Shown here piece by piece: positions 11,279 to 22,490 of a stretch of 64,000 bases of DNA. The stretch is taken from assembly GCF_921293095.1 (NCBI RefSeq), contig NC_060254.1, forward strand, positions 57,334,069 through 57,398,068, in the 5' to 3' direction. A program made the position numbers and the translations under genes. Positions within the stretch are counted from its first letter, which is position 1, and each line of letters begins with the position of its first letter. The DNA comes from Ischnura elegans (Eukaryota; Arthropoda; Insecta; Odonata; Coenagrionidae). The notes under the pieces were generated by a model that worked only from the letters and a program-made list of their open reading frames with translations, made no database searches and was not told the origin of the DNA.

Positions 11279-11556
11279 TCACGTGAATGTGTTACGTAAA
11301 GGGGTCTGCGTTCCCTCCCACTCCTTGACCCACCACACAGGCCGCCGCCGGAAGGCCTTTATAGTGAGTGCGTGTCTGGAAACGACAGCTGGTTGTGGCG
11401 TTGACGTGGGAGGCGGGGGAGGAGTTTGAGAGAATATATGAGCCACCATGGCTGCGCTATGGCGGTCGTCCATCGAAGTGTCTCGTGACAAGGGCGCGGC
11501 ACGCTAAAGTGAACCGCAGACGATCTCACGAGTTGAAGCGGTCCAGCGGTAAAGCG
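11279..11556. other. CpG-rich patch, possible old promoter or first exon
   Basis: GC- and CG-rich against AT-rich surroundings. It contains a TATA-like TTTATAGTG near 11,358 and an ATG in excellent animal start context (GAGCCACCATGGC, ATG at 11,448) that opens a 19-codon frame ending before any good donor site. Also overlapped by unrelated 63- and 70-codon frames. No protein family recognised. Confidence 0.25.
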
Positions 11557-12243
11557 TGAATCACACGATCATTTTTTTCCATCCCTAAGAGTGATAGCTG
11601 TAGCGATAGCTTTCCAGGGACCAAAAAATTATCGCTCGACCTATCATTTCTTCAGTCGCACGGTCATTCCCACCGTCCCTTTTTCCATCGCTAATTTCGT
11701 CACTTTCCGTATTTACAACTGAAATTCAATTAAAAGCCGAGTGTGGCGTTACAATTGCTGTTAGTGCCCGTGCGTTCTTATTGGCTGAAGGACAATGCCA
11801 TCGATGGAAAAAACGGACGTGCCAAGCAGGGGTGGAACCAGGATTTTTTCTGGGGGGCACAAGGGTCCGACAGGCCTTCTCACATTTGAGATTAAAAACA
11901 AAATACAACAATTACTGTAGAAAATATTCTCTTTATTATTATGTAAAAGTTATAAATATTAAATTAAACTATTGAGGCTCCGTAATACACAAAATGAAGC
12001 AAACATAATGACGACCGTATTAAAAATCTTGTCTATTTTTTAGCCATTTAAGGGGGAGGCACGTGCCCCCGTGCCCCCCCCTGAATCCGCCTATGGTACC
12101 AAGTGATGGAATAATGAATGGGGTTTCCATCCCTTGAGCAATCGCGGAAAATGATCCCGTGAAACGGTAATTTTTCCGCTATCATTGGAGCGATCGCTGA
12201 AGCTGTCCCTCGAAAGAGATGGAAAAAATGATCGTGTTATTCA
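11557..12243. mobile_element. TIR element (TGAATMACACGATCATTT ends) with nested hAT
   Basis: The left end TGAATCACACGATCATTT matches the reverse complement of the right end TGAATAACACGATCATTT, and similarity continues through TTCCATC for about 45 bp. Removing the hAT copy at 11,827-12,095 and its extra target site leaves an element of about 410 bp. Inner sequence repeats ATCGCT-type motifs. No TSD was seen, so superfamily is uncertain. Confidence 0.65.
11827..12095. mobile_element. hAT-like MITE nested in a TIR element
   Basis: Begins CAGGGGTGGAACCAGG and ends CTGAATCCGCCTATG. Flanks are GTGCCAAG and GTACCAAG, an 8-bp TSD with one change. It belongs to the same subfamily as 22,491-22,786, 46,290-46,496 and the piece at 53,866. 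Confidence 0.85.
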
Positions 12244-12269
12244 GGCTTGAGCATCGACCTGGAATGATA

Positions 12270-13520
12270 TACCCAAGGGGACTACATATAGGAGGCCCTC
12301 AGTGCGTTCTTGGAAGCTGGATTCATGTTGCCACTTCGGGCGCGTTTAAATAGGTTTTCAAAAATATCCTCAGCGCGGCGATGAGTACAGAATGATCAAT
12401 TTATTCTCTAATTTGCGATGCAGTACAGAAGTACAGTAATGATACGGCTCTCCGGTTTATCCGCACCAAAGATTTGGGCCAATATTTCACGAAAAGTACC
12501 GCATAAGATTACACTTTTAAATGTCAAAATAAACAACAATTATAGTTGCAATATTTAAATTACAGTGAAATGTAGATATGTACCGTCAGTAAATTCCTTT
12601 CTCTGCGAACGAAATTATAATACATTTCTCCTTTGCATGTAGTTTATTGTAAAGCGAGTTGTTCGTATGGTCGATAACGTCATTAATAATTGGAAAGTTT
12701 TTCTATTACAGTACAGTACTAATTGTTTCTATTTACATTCCTATTGCTTACGGTTTATCCTGAATTTCATTAATCCGGATCATGTTTCCAGTTTATCTGG
12801 ATAATCGAGTATCCTCTGTATGAGTATGTTTTAGCCTATTTCTGTAATGACCACTTAGTTCTGGAAATAATGGCACTTTTTATACTCAAAGTACTGCAAT
12901 AGTAATTTTAATAACAAAACCATTAAAATCACGTAAGAGTACTCCTCTTTACGTCGTGTGGAATTTCCTTTGCTCCCAATGACATCTTTATCGTACATTT
13001 GATTTTCGTAAAATCGAAAATTAAAATTTTCATAGAACAGAGAAACGAAAAAAAACTAATTTACGAGATGACTGCATTCGCATCGTAAATAACTGAAGCC
13101 ATTTTACTACATTTTCGAATCTACGTAAAATACGAGATTCTCCTTTGACTACGAACAAGTGGAATTTTGAGAGGTATTCTCCGCACCAACTGAAAACTTG
13201 CAATCGCGAGCAATAGCTTTGAAAAGTAATGATTTTGTTACGTCATATTATCACGATTTTAATATCGGATATAAGCCAAAATTATGATTTTTTCTTTGTA
13301 ATTCGGATTGGTTCATCTCCAGGGAGCCATGTAAATCCATTTGAATGCGCGTTGAGTGACAGCGCTTCAAACGACCGAATTGAAAATCCTATGTATTTTA
13401 ATATTCGTGAGCGCGTCACAGCAGATAGTGGAGTGAAACACAGACGACCGTACAAGACGAAGCGGTCAGGAGATAAGAATCTACGTGTAATAGTATACCA
13501 GACGATATCCTGACACCATC
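12270..13520 (+). repeat. Dispersed ancient repeat B, copy 1 (interrupted)
   Basis: Two blocks (about 12,270-12,420 and 13,190-13,520) match the order of copies at 24,923-25,265 and 25,617-26,083. Shared landmarks are CAAGGGGACTACATA, TTTCAAAAATATCC, GAGCGCGTCACAG-like sequence, then GACGAAGCGGTCAGGAGA and ATATCCTGACACCAT at the end. The gap between blocks holds a Tigger-like insertion. Class unknown; the reading frames are not conserved between copies. Confidence 0.6.
12434..12818. mobile_element. Tigger/pogo-like MITE, diverged
   Basis: The right end, reverse-complemented, reads CAGAGGATACTCGATTATCC, close to the CGATTATCC-type ends of Tigger/pogo elements. The left end (CAGTAATGATACGGCTCTCC) is a diverged match. 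Both sit next to TA. About 385 bp with no coding capacity. It interrupts dispersed repeat B. Confidence 0.5.
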
Positions 13521-13674
13521 ACGGTCCGATTAAAAAATAAACTAAAAGAAAATCACGGAGTGAATAAGGAAACTTGGAGACAAGATTGCGTGATGGCATG
13601 TGCAGTGTCCCGGAAAGCTAGAGGTCAATGGTTCGCTTCCCGGTCACTCACCCACTCTGTGATTCAAACCATAA

Positions 13675-13971
13675 GGCCCCTTGCACACACACCGATTTTG
13701 GACGGCCGGTAAAATATCGGCCGATATTTTCCGGCGAAGCGATGCTTGCACACACGCCGGATTTTTACCGGTCAAACGATAAGTGGCTATGTTTTTGAGC
13801 CGGCGCGCCGGCGATCCACAGTGACATTGGCCGGCAGCTAACCGGCATTTTGCCGGTTCCGGCGCGTGGTCGGTACGAGTGCAAGCTCCCATGTTCTCCC
13901 ATTGTTCACTATTGGAATATGGACGGCCGATTTTTTACCGGCCGTCCAAAATCGATGTGTGTGCAGGGGCC
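13675..13971. mobile_element. PIF/Harbinger-like MITE with ~40-bp TIRs and TAA TSD
   Basis: The left end GGCCCCTTGCACACACACCG and the right end mirror each other for about 40 bp, including GGACGGCCGGTAAAA on each inner side. TAA flanks both ends (13,672-13,674 and 13,972-13,974), the 3-bp target typical of PIF/Harbinger. The interior is rich in CCGGC motifs. A decayed relative is at 19,919-20,175. Confidence 0.85.
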
Positions 13972-14015
13972 TAAGTTTGTTTGTTTTCCGTTCAAGAAGT
14001 CAATATTATTAAAGT

Positions 14016-14095
14016 TAGGGGCGGATTCAGCATAAAATTTGATAAAATTTTGGGGGTTCCATGATCCCTGTGACCCCTCCCTAAATCCGCCCCTG
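14016..14095. mobile_element. 80-bp hAT-like remnant with TSD
   Basis: Starts TAGGGGCGGATTCAGC and ends TAAATCCGCCCCTG. Flanks are ATTAAAGT and ATTGAAGT, an 8-bp TSD with one mismatch. It is an internally deleted copy that keeps both ends. Confidence 0.8.
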
Positions 14096-14383
14096 ATTGA
14101 AGTTCATCCTCCTTCACGTGACTAGTTTGCCTATAGCGGTTTAAAGCAAATATAACATTTCAAAAGCGTCAAAATAAGGATTATTCAATGCGCCACCATT
14201 CGGGTAACCTAGGCAAGTTAAACAAGGTTCAACGAAGCGGAGAATGATTCGTCTTCGACTTGATCAGTGGGGCGAGGGATACGAAATTGTTTCAACTTCC
14301 TTCGTAGCGAATTTTGTCTTAGAACGACATGCTATCAGAAAGCTGAGTTTCTCGCAGCACCGTGATGGCGGCACACTACAGAT

Positions 14384-14651
14384 CAGGGATGCCGACTTAC
14401 AAAAAATATTGGGGGGGGGGGGGGGCAAACCGGGGATCTTGCCCCGGGATATTTTATTAGTCGTGAGATTTTAAGTTTTTTAAGCATTTTAGAAGAGTCA
14501 TATGATCAACATTAGAACCCTGATCACTCGAATCTAGATATCTGGACACTCCGAGGAAAATCGATAAGCCTGACACATTTTTTCCTCACACCCATAACGA
14601 ATTTTTGAGGGGGCTCGGGCCCCCTCAGGCCCTATGGAGTCGGCGCCACTG
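14384..14651 (-). mobile_element. hAT-like MITE, second copy of the 38,284 family
   Basis: It is the reverse-oriented relative of 38,284-38,541. Shared features are the ends CAGGGATGCCGAC and GTCGGCGCCACTG, and inside CGGGCCCCCTCAGGCCC and CATATGA. A long G run starts near 14,411. The flanking 8-mers do not match, so its TSD is lost or it was moved. Confidence 0.75.
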
Positions 14652-14663
14652 TCAGGGATAGCA

Positions 14664-15218
14664 AGTGAAACAAAACGAAAGTCAAAACAAGTAAAATTTC
14701 GATAGTTTCGTTCCCAGGAGAGAAATGTAGAAACGAAACGAAAACGAATTAAACCCGGGGAACTAACCTCAGGATCGAAACGAAATCGTATTCAAAACTA
14801 CTTCGGGTTGAAACAAAACTAAAACTCTGGGACGAAACGAAACACAGATGATGTTTTGCACCGGAGGGACCACGTGCTTCACCTTCGAACAGTTTAGTTT
14901 CGACTCAGGAGAATGGTGAACGCAAATAGGCCATTCGCTTTTTAAGCTTGATATTTTAACCTCTCCACACGTATGGCAAACGTAATGGGTCGAAACCATT
15001 CCCTCTTTTCCCCATCCACTCAGCTTCTGGGTTCGAAACTTAACTACGAGCAGCGGGGTTTCGATTAATTTAGTTTTGTTCCTGGGAGTAAAGTTTCGTC
15101 GCGGGTCGAAACTAAACTTCTTGGTGATTTTAATTTCGTGCGAAAACGAAACTAAACTCAGGGCTCGTAATTTCGTATCGCTCCGTGTCGAAACGAAATA
15201 TTTTCGTTTCGTTTCACT
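14664..15218. mobile_element. TIR element rich in GAAACGAAAC motifs
   Basis: The left end AGTGAAACAAAACGAAA mirrors the right end TTTCGTTTCGTTTCACT. Throughout the ~555 bp the motif GAAACGAAA and its complement recur with changes, giving a striped, self-similar sequence. The long minus-strand open frame (164 codons) comes from this low-stop composition and shows no domain. A TAGCCAT minisatellite follows at 15,220-15,265. Confidence 0.55.
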
Positions 15219-15219
15219 A

Positions 15220-15265
15220 TAAATAGCCATTAGCCATTTATATCCATAGCCATTTATAGCCATTC
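15220..15265. repeat. TAGCCATT-type minisatellite
   Basis: Short imperfect tandem units of TAGCCATT and TATAGCCATT directly after the TIR element. About five units; no known role. Confidence 0.6.
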
Positions 15266-15843
15266 CTGCTTCGGATACTTCGGGATACTTCAGTGCGCCC
15301 GTTATATCTTCAGAATATCATAGTTTTTCGTAGGCTGCAATAAGGCGAACTAGCTAAAGGAGGGCCCGAGGGCAGGTTTAGCGTTTCGAGTTTTTGGCTG
15401 AGGAGAAGCACAATAGGGCTTCACTTCGGCTCAAGAAACATCAATCCGGCCAACTTGGCTCGCCTTTGGGGTGACTGAGCTAAAGTGTGGTCTTTGACTC
15501 ATTTACGATGCCATCCAAGCAGCATCATATGCAGTGATGCGAAAAGAACTGAAAAACTGTAATCGGGCTCAATGCTATCACTCACATCAGTCAAAATTAT
15601 AGTTATTTAAAAATCTTTGAAAAAGTAATCAGTATGATCACAATAATACGATTACTTTTAATTTTTTCTCCCGTGCATGATGCAAGCGCTGTCAATATTT
15701 TCCCAAACATGGAGGATTAACATAAGAACCAGCATTTTAATTGATTTTTTACTTATTTAATTCATTATTATTTTATGCCATTGCATAAAATTAAATTGTT
15801 TACTTCAGGCCATTTGGGCAAAAATAATTATGCTCCACCAAAA
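15266..15843. other. Non-coding gap
   Basis: Nothing recognised. Mixed composition at first, then AT-rich; only short open frames. Confidence 0.4.
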
Positions 15844-15980
15844 TTTATATCTACGGATTAATAATAATAATAATAAATAATTTTATTACTCCACACACAA
15901 ATTACATGACAATAGCAAAACTGAGTAATTTTAGGTAGCCGCGAAGGTTAACCTGTTTGAGGCTACCATCCAAAATAGTA
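15844..15980 (-). mobile_element. LINE-like 3' end with hairpin and (ATT)n tail
   Basis: Read on the minus strand: GATGGTAGCC, a short spacer with GGTTAACC, GGCTACCTAAA, then GGAGTAATAAAATT and an ATT microsatellite. The GGTAGC/GCTACC pair can form a hairpin. The same layout occurs at 55,482-55,600, so both are 3' ends of one retroposon family. No coding part remains. Confidence 0.5.
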
Positions 15981-17078
15981 ATACATTATGCTTTACATAT
16001 AGTGTAGCTCATTTTGTGTTACCTTGGTAATCTATACTAACAAAGCTTAAGTGCGTACGTGAAAAAAACAACTAAAGTGGTATTTATAATTCATTTACAT
16101 CAATATTTTATAACAATATTTGTTCTACTTTTTCTTTAGTGAGAAGCCAAGAATGTGCATTTTGCAAAAACTTTTTCAAAGACTTTGAAATAAAGCATGA
16201 CTGGGATAACAAATTAAAAACCTTTGGTCCTACATACAAAAAACATATTTTAAACAAATTCAAGATTACGTTAATACAGATGAAACTGCTTTTCGATCAG
16301 CGTACGTGGAAGAAATTCTTCAATCATAATAAATAAAATGTAACAGTTACTCTCATGTAACCATTACTCAAATGTAACAATTACTCGCACTGACTTTGGA
16401 GGAGATTACAAGTAAAAAGTATTTATTTTAATGAATCGATCACAAGTTAAAATTATCAGCCATGTAATAGTTAACTGTAATTCGATTACTTTTAATTCGT
16501 TTCTTCATATCACTGATCATATTTCATTTTTTAGTTTAAAATACATTAATTGTACATCGCCAATATCACTCTAATGTCTCCATTCTTTCGGTGTGTAAAA
16601 TTGATATCACTGGCATATCACTTTGGATATTAATTCGATAAATTAACAAATTACGATAAAAGTGTCGCAAATATAAACCAGTGAATCAAAATTTCATATC
16701 ACCACCGTTAAAGAAGAAAAATTTGTAACTTTAAAATGCCTCCTGGTAAAATAATAGTAACTCGCTAAACTTTGGCCAGTTAATATATTTCAAAGCAGCG
16801 TGCCAAAGTAGTTTAGTAGCAACAAGGTAGTATAGGTCGTTCAAGTCTACGAGTTTGATGTGAATTGTTCTATAAGAAATTCTAAATGATCGAATTGATT
16901 TATTTTACTCCTTTTATCAAAGATATCTTACCTGGTAAGATTTCGAAGATATATATTATTTGACAATCTGTGATAGCGAATATTATTATAGAAGTACAAT
17001 CCTAAGATTGGTATGTTACAACCCAACATTTCAGATACCGTGCGAGTAATGAAAGAGTGACACAACGGCAAATGAATA
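15981..17078. other. Non-coding, nothing recognised
   Basis: AT-rich. A 65-codon open frame at 16,139-16,336 has a CxxC pair but no full domain, start context or splice partner that I can support. Confidence 0.4.
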
Positions 17079-17735
17079 GGGTGGTTTCCTATTATTTTTT
17101 TATTCTCTAAATCGAAAGATTATTACTCCTGGAGTACACATTTAACGCATTTAGATTTTTAAATGACGATGTCTATTTTTCGCCATTAATTGAAAAGTGA
17201 AAATTTTCAAGCGCGCGAAAACGCGACGGCTAAGTATGAATGCCGGGAAATCTCTCCGTGTGACGTATTTCTCGTTCCCGCTGCCGCCCTGTGAGGTGAC
17301 CTTGAGGGAGGCTTGAGCGCTGATACGACGCAGGCTGCTAGCGGGTAGCTGAGTACCCTGCTAGCTGGTAGCGCTTGGCTTAAATAAGGATTATTAATAC
17401 CTTATCAAACGAAGAAAACTTTCCGACCTTAGCCAGTTTTAATAAGTGATTATTAAGACATGTTTCCCTGAGCTCTGTGCCTCATGCATGCATTGGCAAC
17501 CTCAGACGATAAACTCCTATCTACTCGTATAGAAACTAGGTCCCTGTGACGTCACGTGGAGTGGCATCGCGTGGGCGCCAATCTGGCCTTTTTCAAATGA
17601 GGATAAAAATGGACCATTGCCATTCGTCTAAACCGGTATTTCTAAAACCAAATAATTTGTATATTATGAATATATAATGATGGGTAACGAATCGCAATCA
17701 ATGCCTTTCGTTTTCTTTGATGAAGGAAACTACCC
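17079..17735 (+). mobile_element. MITE family A, copy 2
   Basis: 657 bp, same ends and TA flanks as the copy at 1,501-2,159, with clear similarity over its whole length and a few small indels. Confidence 0.85.
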
Positions 17736-17737
17736 TA

Positions 17738-18255
17738 TTCATCCTCAAAATTAACCGCTTTACCATTTTAATTCAATCTCTCCATTCATGCCTCTATGAA
17801 TAAGTGTGAAGAGAGCATTAATAGGCAATGAAAGTCATCAGAGGTGTGGAATGGGAAAATCTATTTCGCGCGATCTCTCCTCTCTCCATTCTAGGAATTA
17901 GCATTGACAGCAGACGTTTCTCAACTTGGAATTGTGCCAGAATCAAGTTTGGAACCAGTAATAGATGCTGAATGAAAAGGAGGAGAAATGACAAGTGGAT
18001 GCACAAACCTGAAGTGATATTCTAGAGTATCCAGTGTCAGTTAACACGCTACACTAATAGAGACATCACCTGTGGCTAATTAAATGTAATTAACACCTAG
18101 TGCGAGGAAAAATAGTTCACAATTTGAAGGAATGATTCGCCTGAAAAGTCGCCAAAATTATGACAAAGTCTCGCAAATTCGGTGGTAATTCTTTGAACAT
18201 ACGCAACGCAAATTTTATACTATTTCTCCTCGCTTTAGGCATTAATTACATTGCA
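17738..18255. other. Non-coding gap
   Basis: No gene or repeat ends recognised. A 62-codon minus-strand frame at 17,818-18,006 has no features. Confidence 0.4.
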
Positions 18256-18263
18256 ATATCCAC

Positions 18264-18568
18264 CAGGGGCGCACCTTGGAATTAAGGCCGGGGGGGGGGG
18301 GGGATTTGGTGCAACTAATACCAGGGTGGAATACCCACTAGGATAAGCAGTAGGTGCGGAATTAATAAATTGCGGAACTTTAAGGTAAATAGTTCAAAAT
18401 TGTGAGTTTTACGGCTTTCTGAGGGATATTTTATTGATCCTTACACTATTCTATTAGTAATATCAATCCAATTAAGTAAAATGGGTTAAACTTTAAATTT
18501 CTCTCTTGTGCGCTCTTGGGGGGGGGGGGGGGGTTACCCCCCAAAACCCCTCCCTCGCTGCGCCACTG
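18264..18568 (+). mobile_element. hAT-like MITE with two G runs, 305 bp
   Basis: Begins CAGGGGCGCACCTTGG and ends CTCGCTGCGCCACTG. Flanks are ATATCCAC and TTATCCAC, an 8-bp TSD with one mismatch. Homopolymer G runs lie near each end (about 18,290 and 18,519). A reversed relative lies at 41,189-41,461. Confidence 0.85.
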
Positions 18569-18576
18569 TTATCCAC

Positions 18577-19918
18577 AATGATGTCTCTATCAGTGTAACG
18601 TGTTAACTGCCACTGTATACTAAACGATGTCACTTTAGGTTTGATTCAACGCTATTCAGTCTTCAATAACCTAAGTTTCAACGCGATTAAAACTCAGAAA
18701 TACGATTATGTCAAGTCATCAACGCTTCGGAGTCAAGTATTCACTATCTAGATTCTAGGAACACCTGTAAAATGATGAATGAATGGTGTTATCCCATCAT
18801 CGCTAGGATAGCTCCACGCAAACATATGAAGGAAGCGTGAGCTCAATAACCCAAAGACTGAAGGTCATGGACTGTGAGGCGAATGCCGTGTTTACGCAGA
18901 GGAACTACCCAGTCAAACATACAACCGGTTCCCTTAAGCACCTCTTCACACCTCTACCATGAATGCAAGCAGGAGCGTTAGTAAATGGGTAGTCGAGGGC
19001 TGTGGCGGATTACATTAACGACCTCGTGATTCAGTGTAAGATTTGAACCCATAGCATCTGGGGACAGGGCGTTTAAATTCTTATTGTATTTTTCCAGATA
19101 AATTAGGTAATTTATACGAGTAGTAAATAGAATTCCTCTATGTGTTAATAAAACATTAGCTGTTTGAATTAGACATAACTGTAAACACTTATGGTCACTA
19201 ATGCATGTTTAAATGCCTGCAGTACATGAAAATTAGCGGGTCAGTCCGAACTTACATCAAGGGGTAAAAAATCTTTATTGTTTTTTTAATCATGTCCGTT
19301 CCTAGGCTTTAAAAATAACTGAAAAGCGACATTTTGGGAGTTTTTTATGATTTGATTTTATCCAATTTGCAGAAAGAGTGAAATTTACCGTTACAATATC
19401 TAGCTTAGCTAAGCTTGTCCGGGAATCGAACTTGGATATCGGAATTGCATGGGGAAGGTATTTTACCATTTTAACCACAAAGCTTAAAGGCAATATTTTC
19501 ATAGCATACTTCATCCTTGGTGAAAAGGACTTGGCAACCGTACGTGCGAATGCGTACAAAGAAGTCTTTATATGCAGTGTTTTATCCAAAGCTCTCATAT
19601 TCAAGTCCTACGACTTCGAAAGATGAGCAGGAAAATATTTATAAGAGGATAACGATAGTTATTCAACCATGAATACAATCTATGTGAGAGTAAAAAGTTG
19701 ATAATTTACCTTATGATTGCAGAGTTGAATGCAAATACTTCAGACACAAATGGCACAGACTCCTCTAGTATCTCCGGAACGCAAGTTAGGCAAGTTTATT
19801 ATCTTATAAAATGTTCATGTCACCAACTAGACACACCATTCCACACTAAGCCTGCGATGCGCTAACATAGCGCCTACACCTTCGCGCACACTGACACGGC
19901 GATCCACTGCACACATAA
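18577..19918. other. Non-coding, nothing certain
   Basis: Two overlapping frames on opposite strands at about 19,302-19,626 (100 and 82 codons) are complementary shadows without domains. A stretch near 19,030-19,070 carries a B-box-like GTTCAAATCTTAC on the minus strand and may be an old tRNA-derived SINE, but there is too little to call. Confidence 0.4.
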
Positions 19919-20175
19919 GGATCCTTGCACATACACCAATTTTGTACGACCGGCAAAATATCGGCCGTCCCAGTTTCAACGGCGAACAATGGGAGAGCAT
20001 AGGAGCTTGCTCACTGACCAGCCGCGACCCGGTACCGAAGTCGGTTGATCACCAAATACAAGCAAGTGATCGTTTGACCGGTTAAAATCTGACGTATCTG
20101 CAAGCAGCGCTCCGCCGATAAAATATAGGCCGGTTTTTTACCTGCCTTCCAAACTTAGTATGTGCGCAAGGGGTC
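19919..20175. mobile_element. Decayed PIF/Harbinger-like MITE
   Basis: A diverged copy of 13,675-13,971. It keeps CCTTGCACATACACCAATTT on the left, GCGCAAGGGGTCT on the right, and internal CCGGT-rich blocks. TAA remains on the left; the right target site has changed. Confidence 0.7.
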
Positions 20176-20436
20176 TACGTGGTGCATCTGGAAATGTCAG
20201 AATGGATGTTTTCTCGATCCAAGTAAAGCGATGAAATAATTTACATGCACATCGAGAACTTAGCAACCTTAAAAGTAGATTACGCAAATCACAATTAATC
20301 TGTTACGACTATCTGATCGACTGACTATGAGAGTTAATCCAGTGATTTATGGAACTGAGGAAAAAATTGTTTGTGTCCTGACACGTGATGTCACACAAGG
20401 TTGAGTTAGGCTTCTTGCGCAATGCATTCTGATCAG

Positions 20437-22001
20437 GGGCCGTATTCTGTATTTCGTCGGTACCGCACCGGTCGGTTTCCCTTCCCAGCCCACCGACAGC
20501 ACATCATTCCGTACCGACGACGGTTTCCATACCGACGACGGCAAATTCAGCGATTCAGTATGGTCGTCGGTATCAAGCCAGTCGGTACGGTTCCCTCTCC
20601 TTCCCAAACAGGGAAAATCCGAATATATCCGAAGTTTCACGTGTCTCCACCAATGAAAGAAGGGTAAAAACAAGTGAAGACTCATTGGCACAGTTTGTTG
20701 TCGTCATTCTCAATCTTTTTATTTGCGGAAATTATGATTTATTGCTAGATTAAAATAAACGATATTGGATAAGTTGTTAACAATGCTTATATAATGTGTG
20801 GTAGTAATGCTGTACCTACAGAATCGAAGGAAACAATATTACAACATCGCAATAAAGTTTGTATGTGATGGAGATTGTTGTTGCTGGAATGAATTATTGA
20901 AACTATCCTTGAGATCGTAGTTTCTTTTTTTAAATATTGGTTCCGTATATTGCTATTTATTCATGTTTTGGTAATATAGTTGTCATTAAGTAAGTTCCGT
21001 CTAAATGTTATCAACGGAAGGTTATGCCATTGGCACCGTAGCAGACGAAAATAACATACCATGGAACGTGAACGTAGGATTCAAAAGCAAATGTAAATGT
21101 CATATTAGAGGAACAAGTTAGGAAATTGTTATAAAAATATGGAGCTGGGTGTAATTAAAAGGAGTGTAATGACGAGGAAGTAAAGAAATTGTGATTGGGT
21201 GAAATACATATGTTTAAGTTGCGCATTCCAAGTGAGAGAAAATGATAATATTGCGGCAAACCTCATACTTATTAACAAATATCTTCTTTTATCGTCAAGG
21301 GAGTCAATGGCGGACGATAAAATGAAATATAGTTGACTATTACAGATGAAAGAAACTGATACCGTTGTGGCAAACTTCATACTTAAATAAAAAGATCTTA
21401 TTTCTATGCCGAGAGGAACGCCAATAATGATGATTGAGTGAAATAATAGTTGCCTATTCAGAGTGAGATAAAGTGATAACATTGCGGCAAAACTCATATT
21501 TAATCAAAAATATCTTTCTAATGTCAAAGGAGCAAATAAATGATGATAGAGTGAAAGAAATCCTATTACAAGCGAGTGAAAGTGGTAACATAAAATGAGA
21601 GAAAGTCATTATATAGTGGCAAACCTCATGTTTATTAACCAATATCTTATATTTATGTCAAGGTAATCAATATAGATGATGACACAGTGAATTATAGTGG
21701 CCTATTCGAAGGGGCAGAAAAAGATAACATTGCAGCAAACCTCATTATTTACTCGGTGATGAGATAAAAACAAAATAAAACGTACAATGCGCACCGGGGA
21801 GTTGATGAAACCCACTAGTCGGTGGCCGTACCGACACCTTTTTGCTGTCGGCAAGGCTACCGACGATCTCTCGCCCTCACGTCGGTGCCGCACCGATCGG
21901 GTTCGTACAGAATCGCACGACTTCTTACCGGGAGTCGGTGTGACGTCGCACCCGACGAATCGGTGCCGCACGGATCGGTTTGGAGTTACAGAATACGGCC
22001 C
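20437..22001. mobile_element. PIF/Harbinger-like element A, 1,565 bp, TSD CAG
   Basis: Ends GGGCCGTATTCTGTA and TACAGAATACGGCCC, flanked by CAG (20,434-20,436 and 22,002-22,004), a 3-bp target. Next to both ends lie GTCGG-rich blocks (GTACCGACGACGG, CCGACGAATCGGTGCCG). The middle is AT-rich with a ~115-bp tandem repeat. It inserted exactly at the first three bases of the outer hAT-like element. No transposase motif is visible. Confidence 0.85.
21140..21755. repeat. Five imperfect ~115-130-bp tandem units
   Basis: The anchor GYGGCAAACCTCAT recurs at about 21,253, 21,367, 21,484, 21,616 and 21,732 (spacing 114, 117, 132, 116). Each unit also repeats AGAGTGAAA-like and AATATCTT blocks. The open frames on the minus strand here (122 and 62 codons) follow the repeat. 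Confidence 0.75.
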
Positions 22002-22490
22002 CAGGGGCGGTTTGGCAAAGGCGGCTAGTCGGCATTCGCTTAGAACGCTCGCTTCTTTCATGAAGCGTATCGTATATGAAAGGTGAAACTGTTAAAAGAT
22101 TACATGAACAAAAGTTTTTTTTGCAATCTTAAAATTCTACGTTTTCATTAGTTGCTTTATTTGGAACATTTTGCAAACAATTTGCAACAACAAAAAGATG
22201 ATATAAAAAATATAAAATTATACGAAAAGGATATTTTAGGCTTTTCTTAGATTTTAGCTTAATTTCGTGGAGCAAATTCGCTAAATAGATAATAAATAGA
22301 ACCGCAATATATAAATAAATGTAATGAGCTGTGAAATTCTCACTTTTCATAGTTTTTGCTCTAAAAAAATCGCAATTTTTATTCACTTTTCTCTAGTTTT
22401 TAAGAGCCAGAATAGCGTCAAAATCCATTTCCGGGCATGACATTTCCTAAAATTTTCCGGGGGAGGAACCCTGAATGCCTTGGTTATGAG

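Noticed and set aside
13600-13660. Possible tRNA-derived SINE head (GGTTCGCTTCCCGG)
   Set aside because: A B-box-like match only; no A box at the right distance and no second copy in the window.
14769-15263. 164-codon minus-strand open frame
   Set aside because: It lies in the GAAACGAAAC-striped TIR element, where the repeat composition keeps stops rare. No domain, no sensible start or splice context.
21253-21750. CRISPR-like array
   Set aside because: The units are long (114-132 bp), diverged throughout and without conserved short direct repeats. It is a tandem repeat inside a transposon in eukaryotic DNA.
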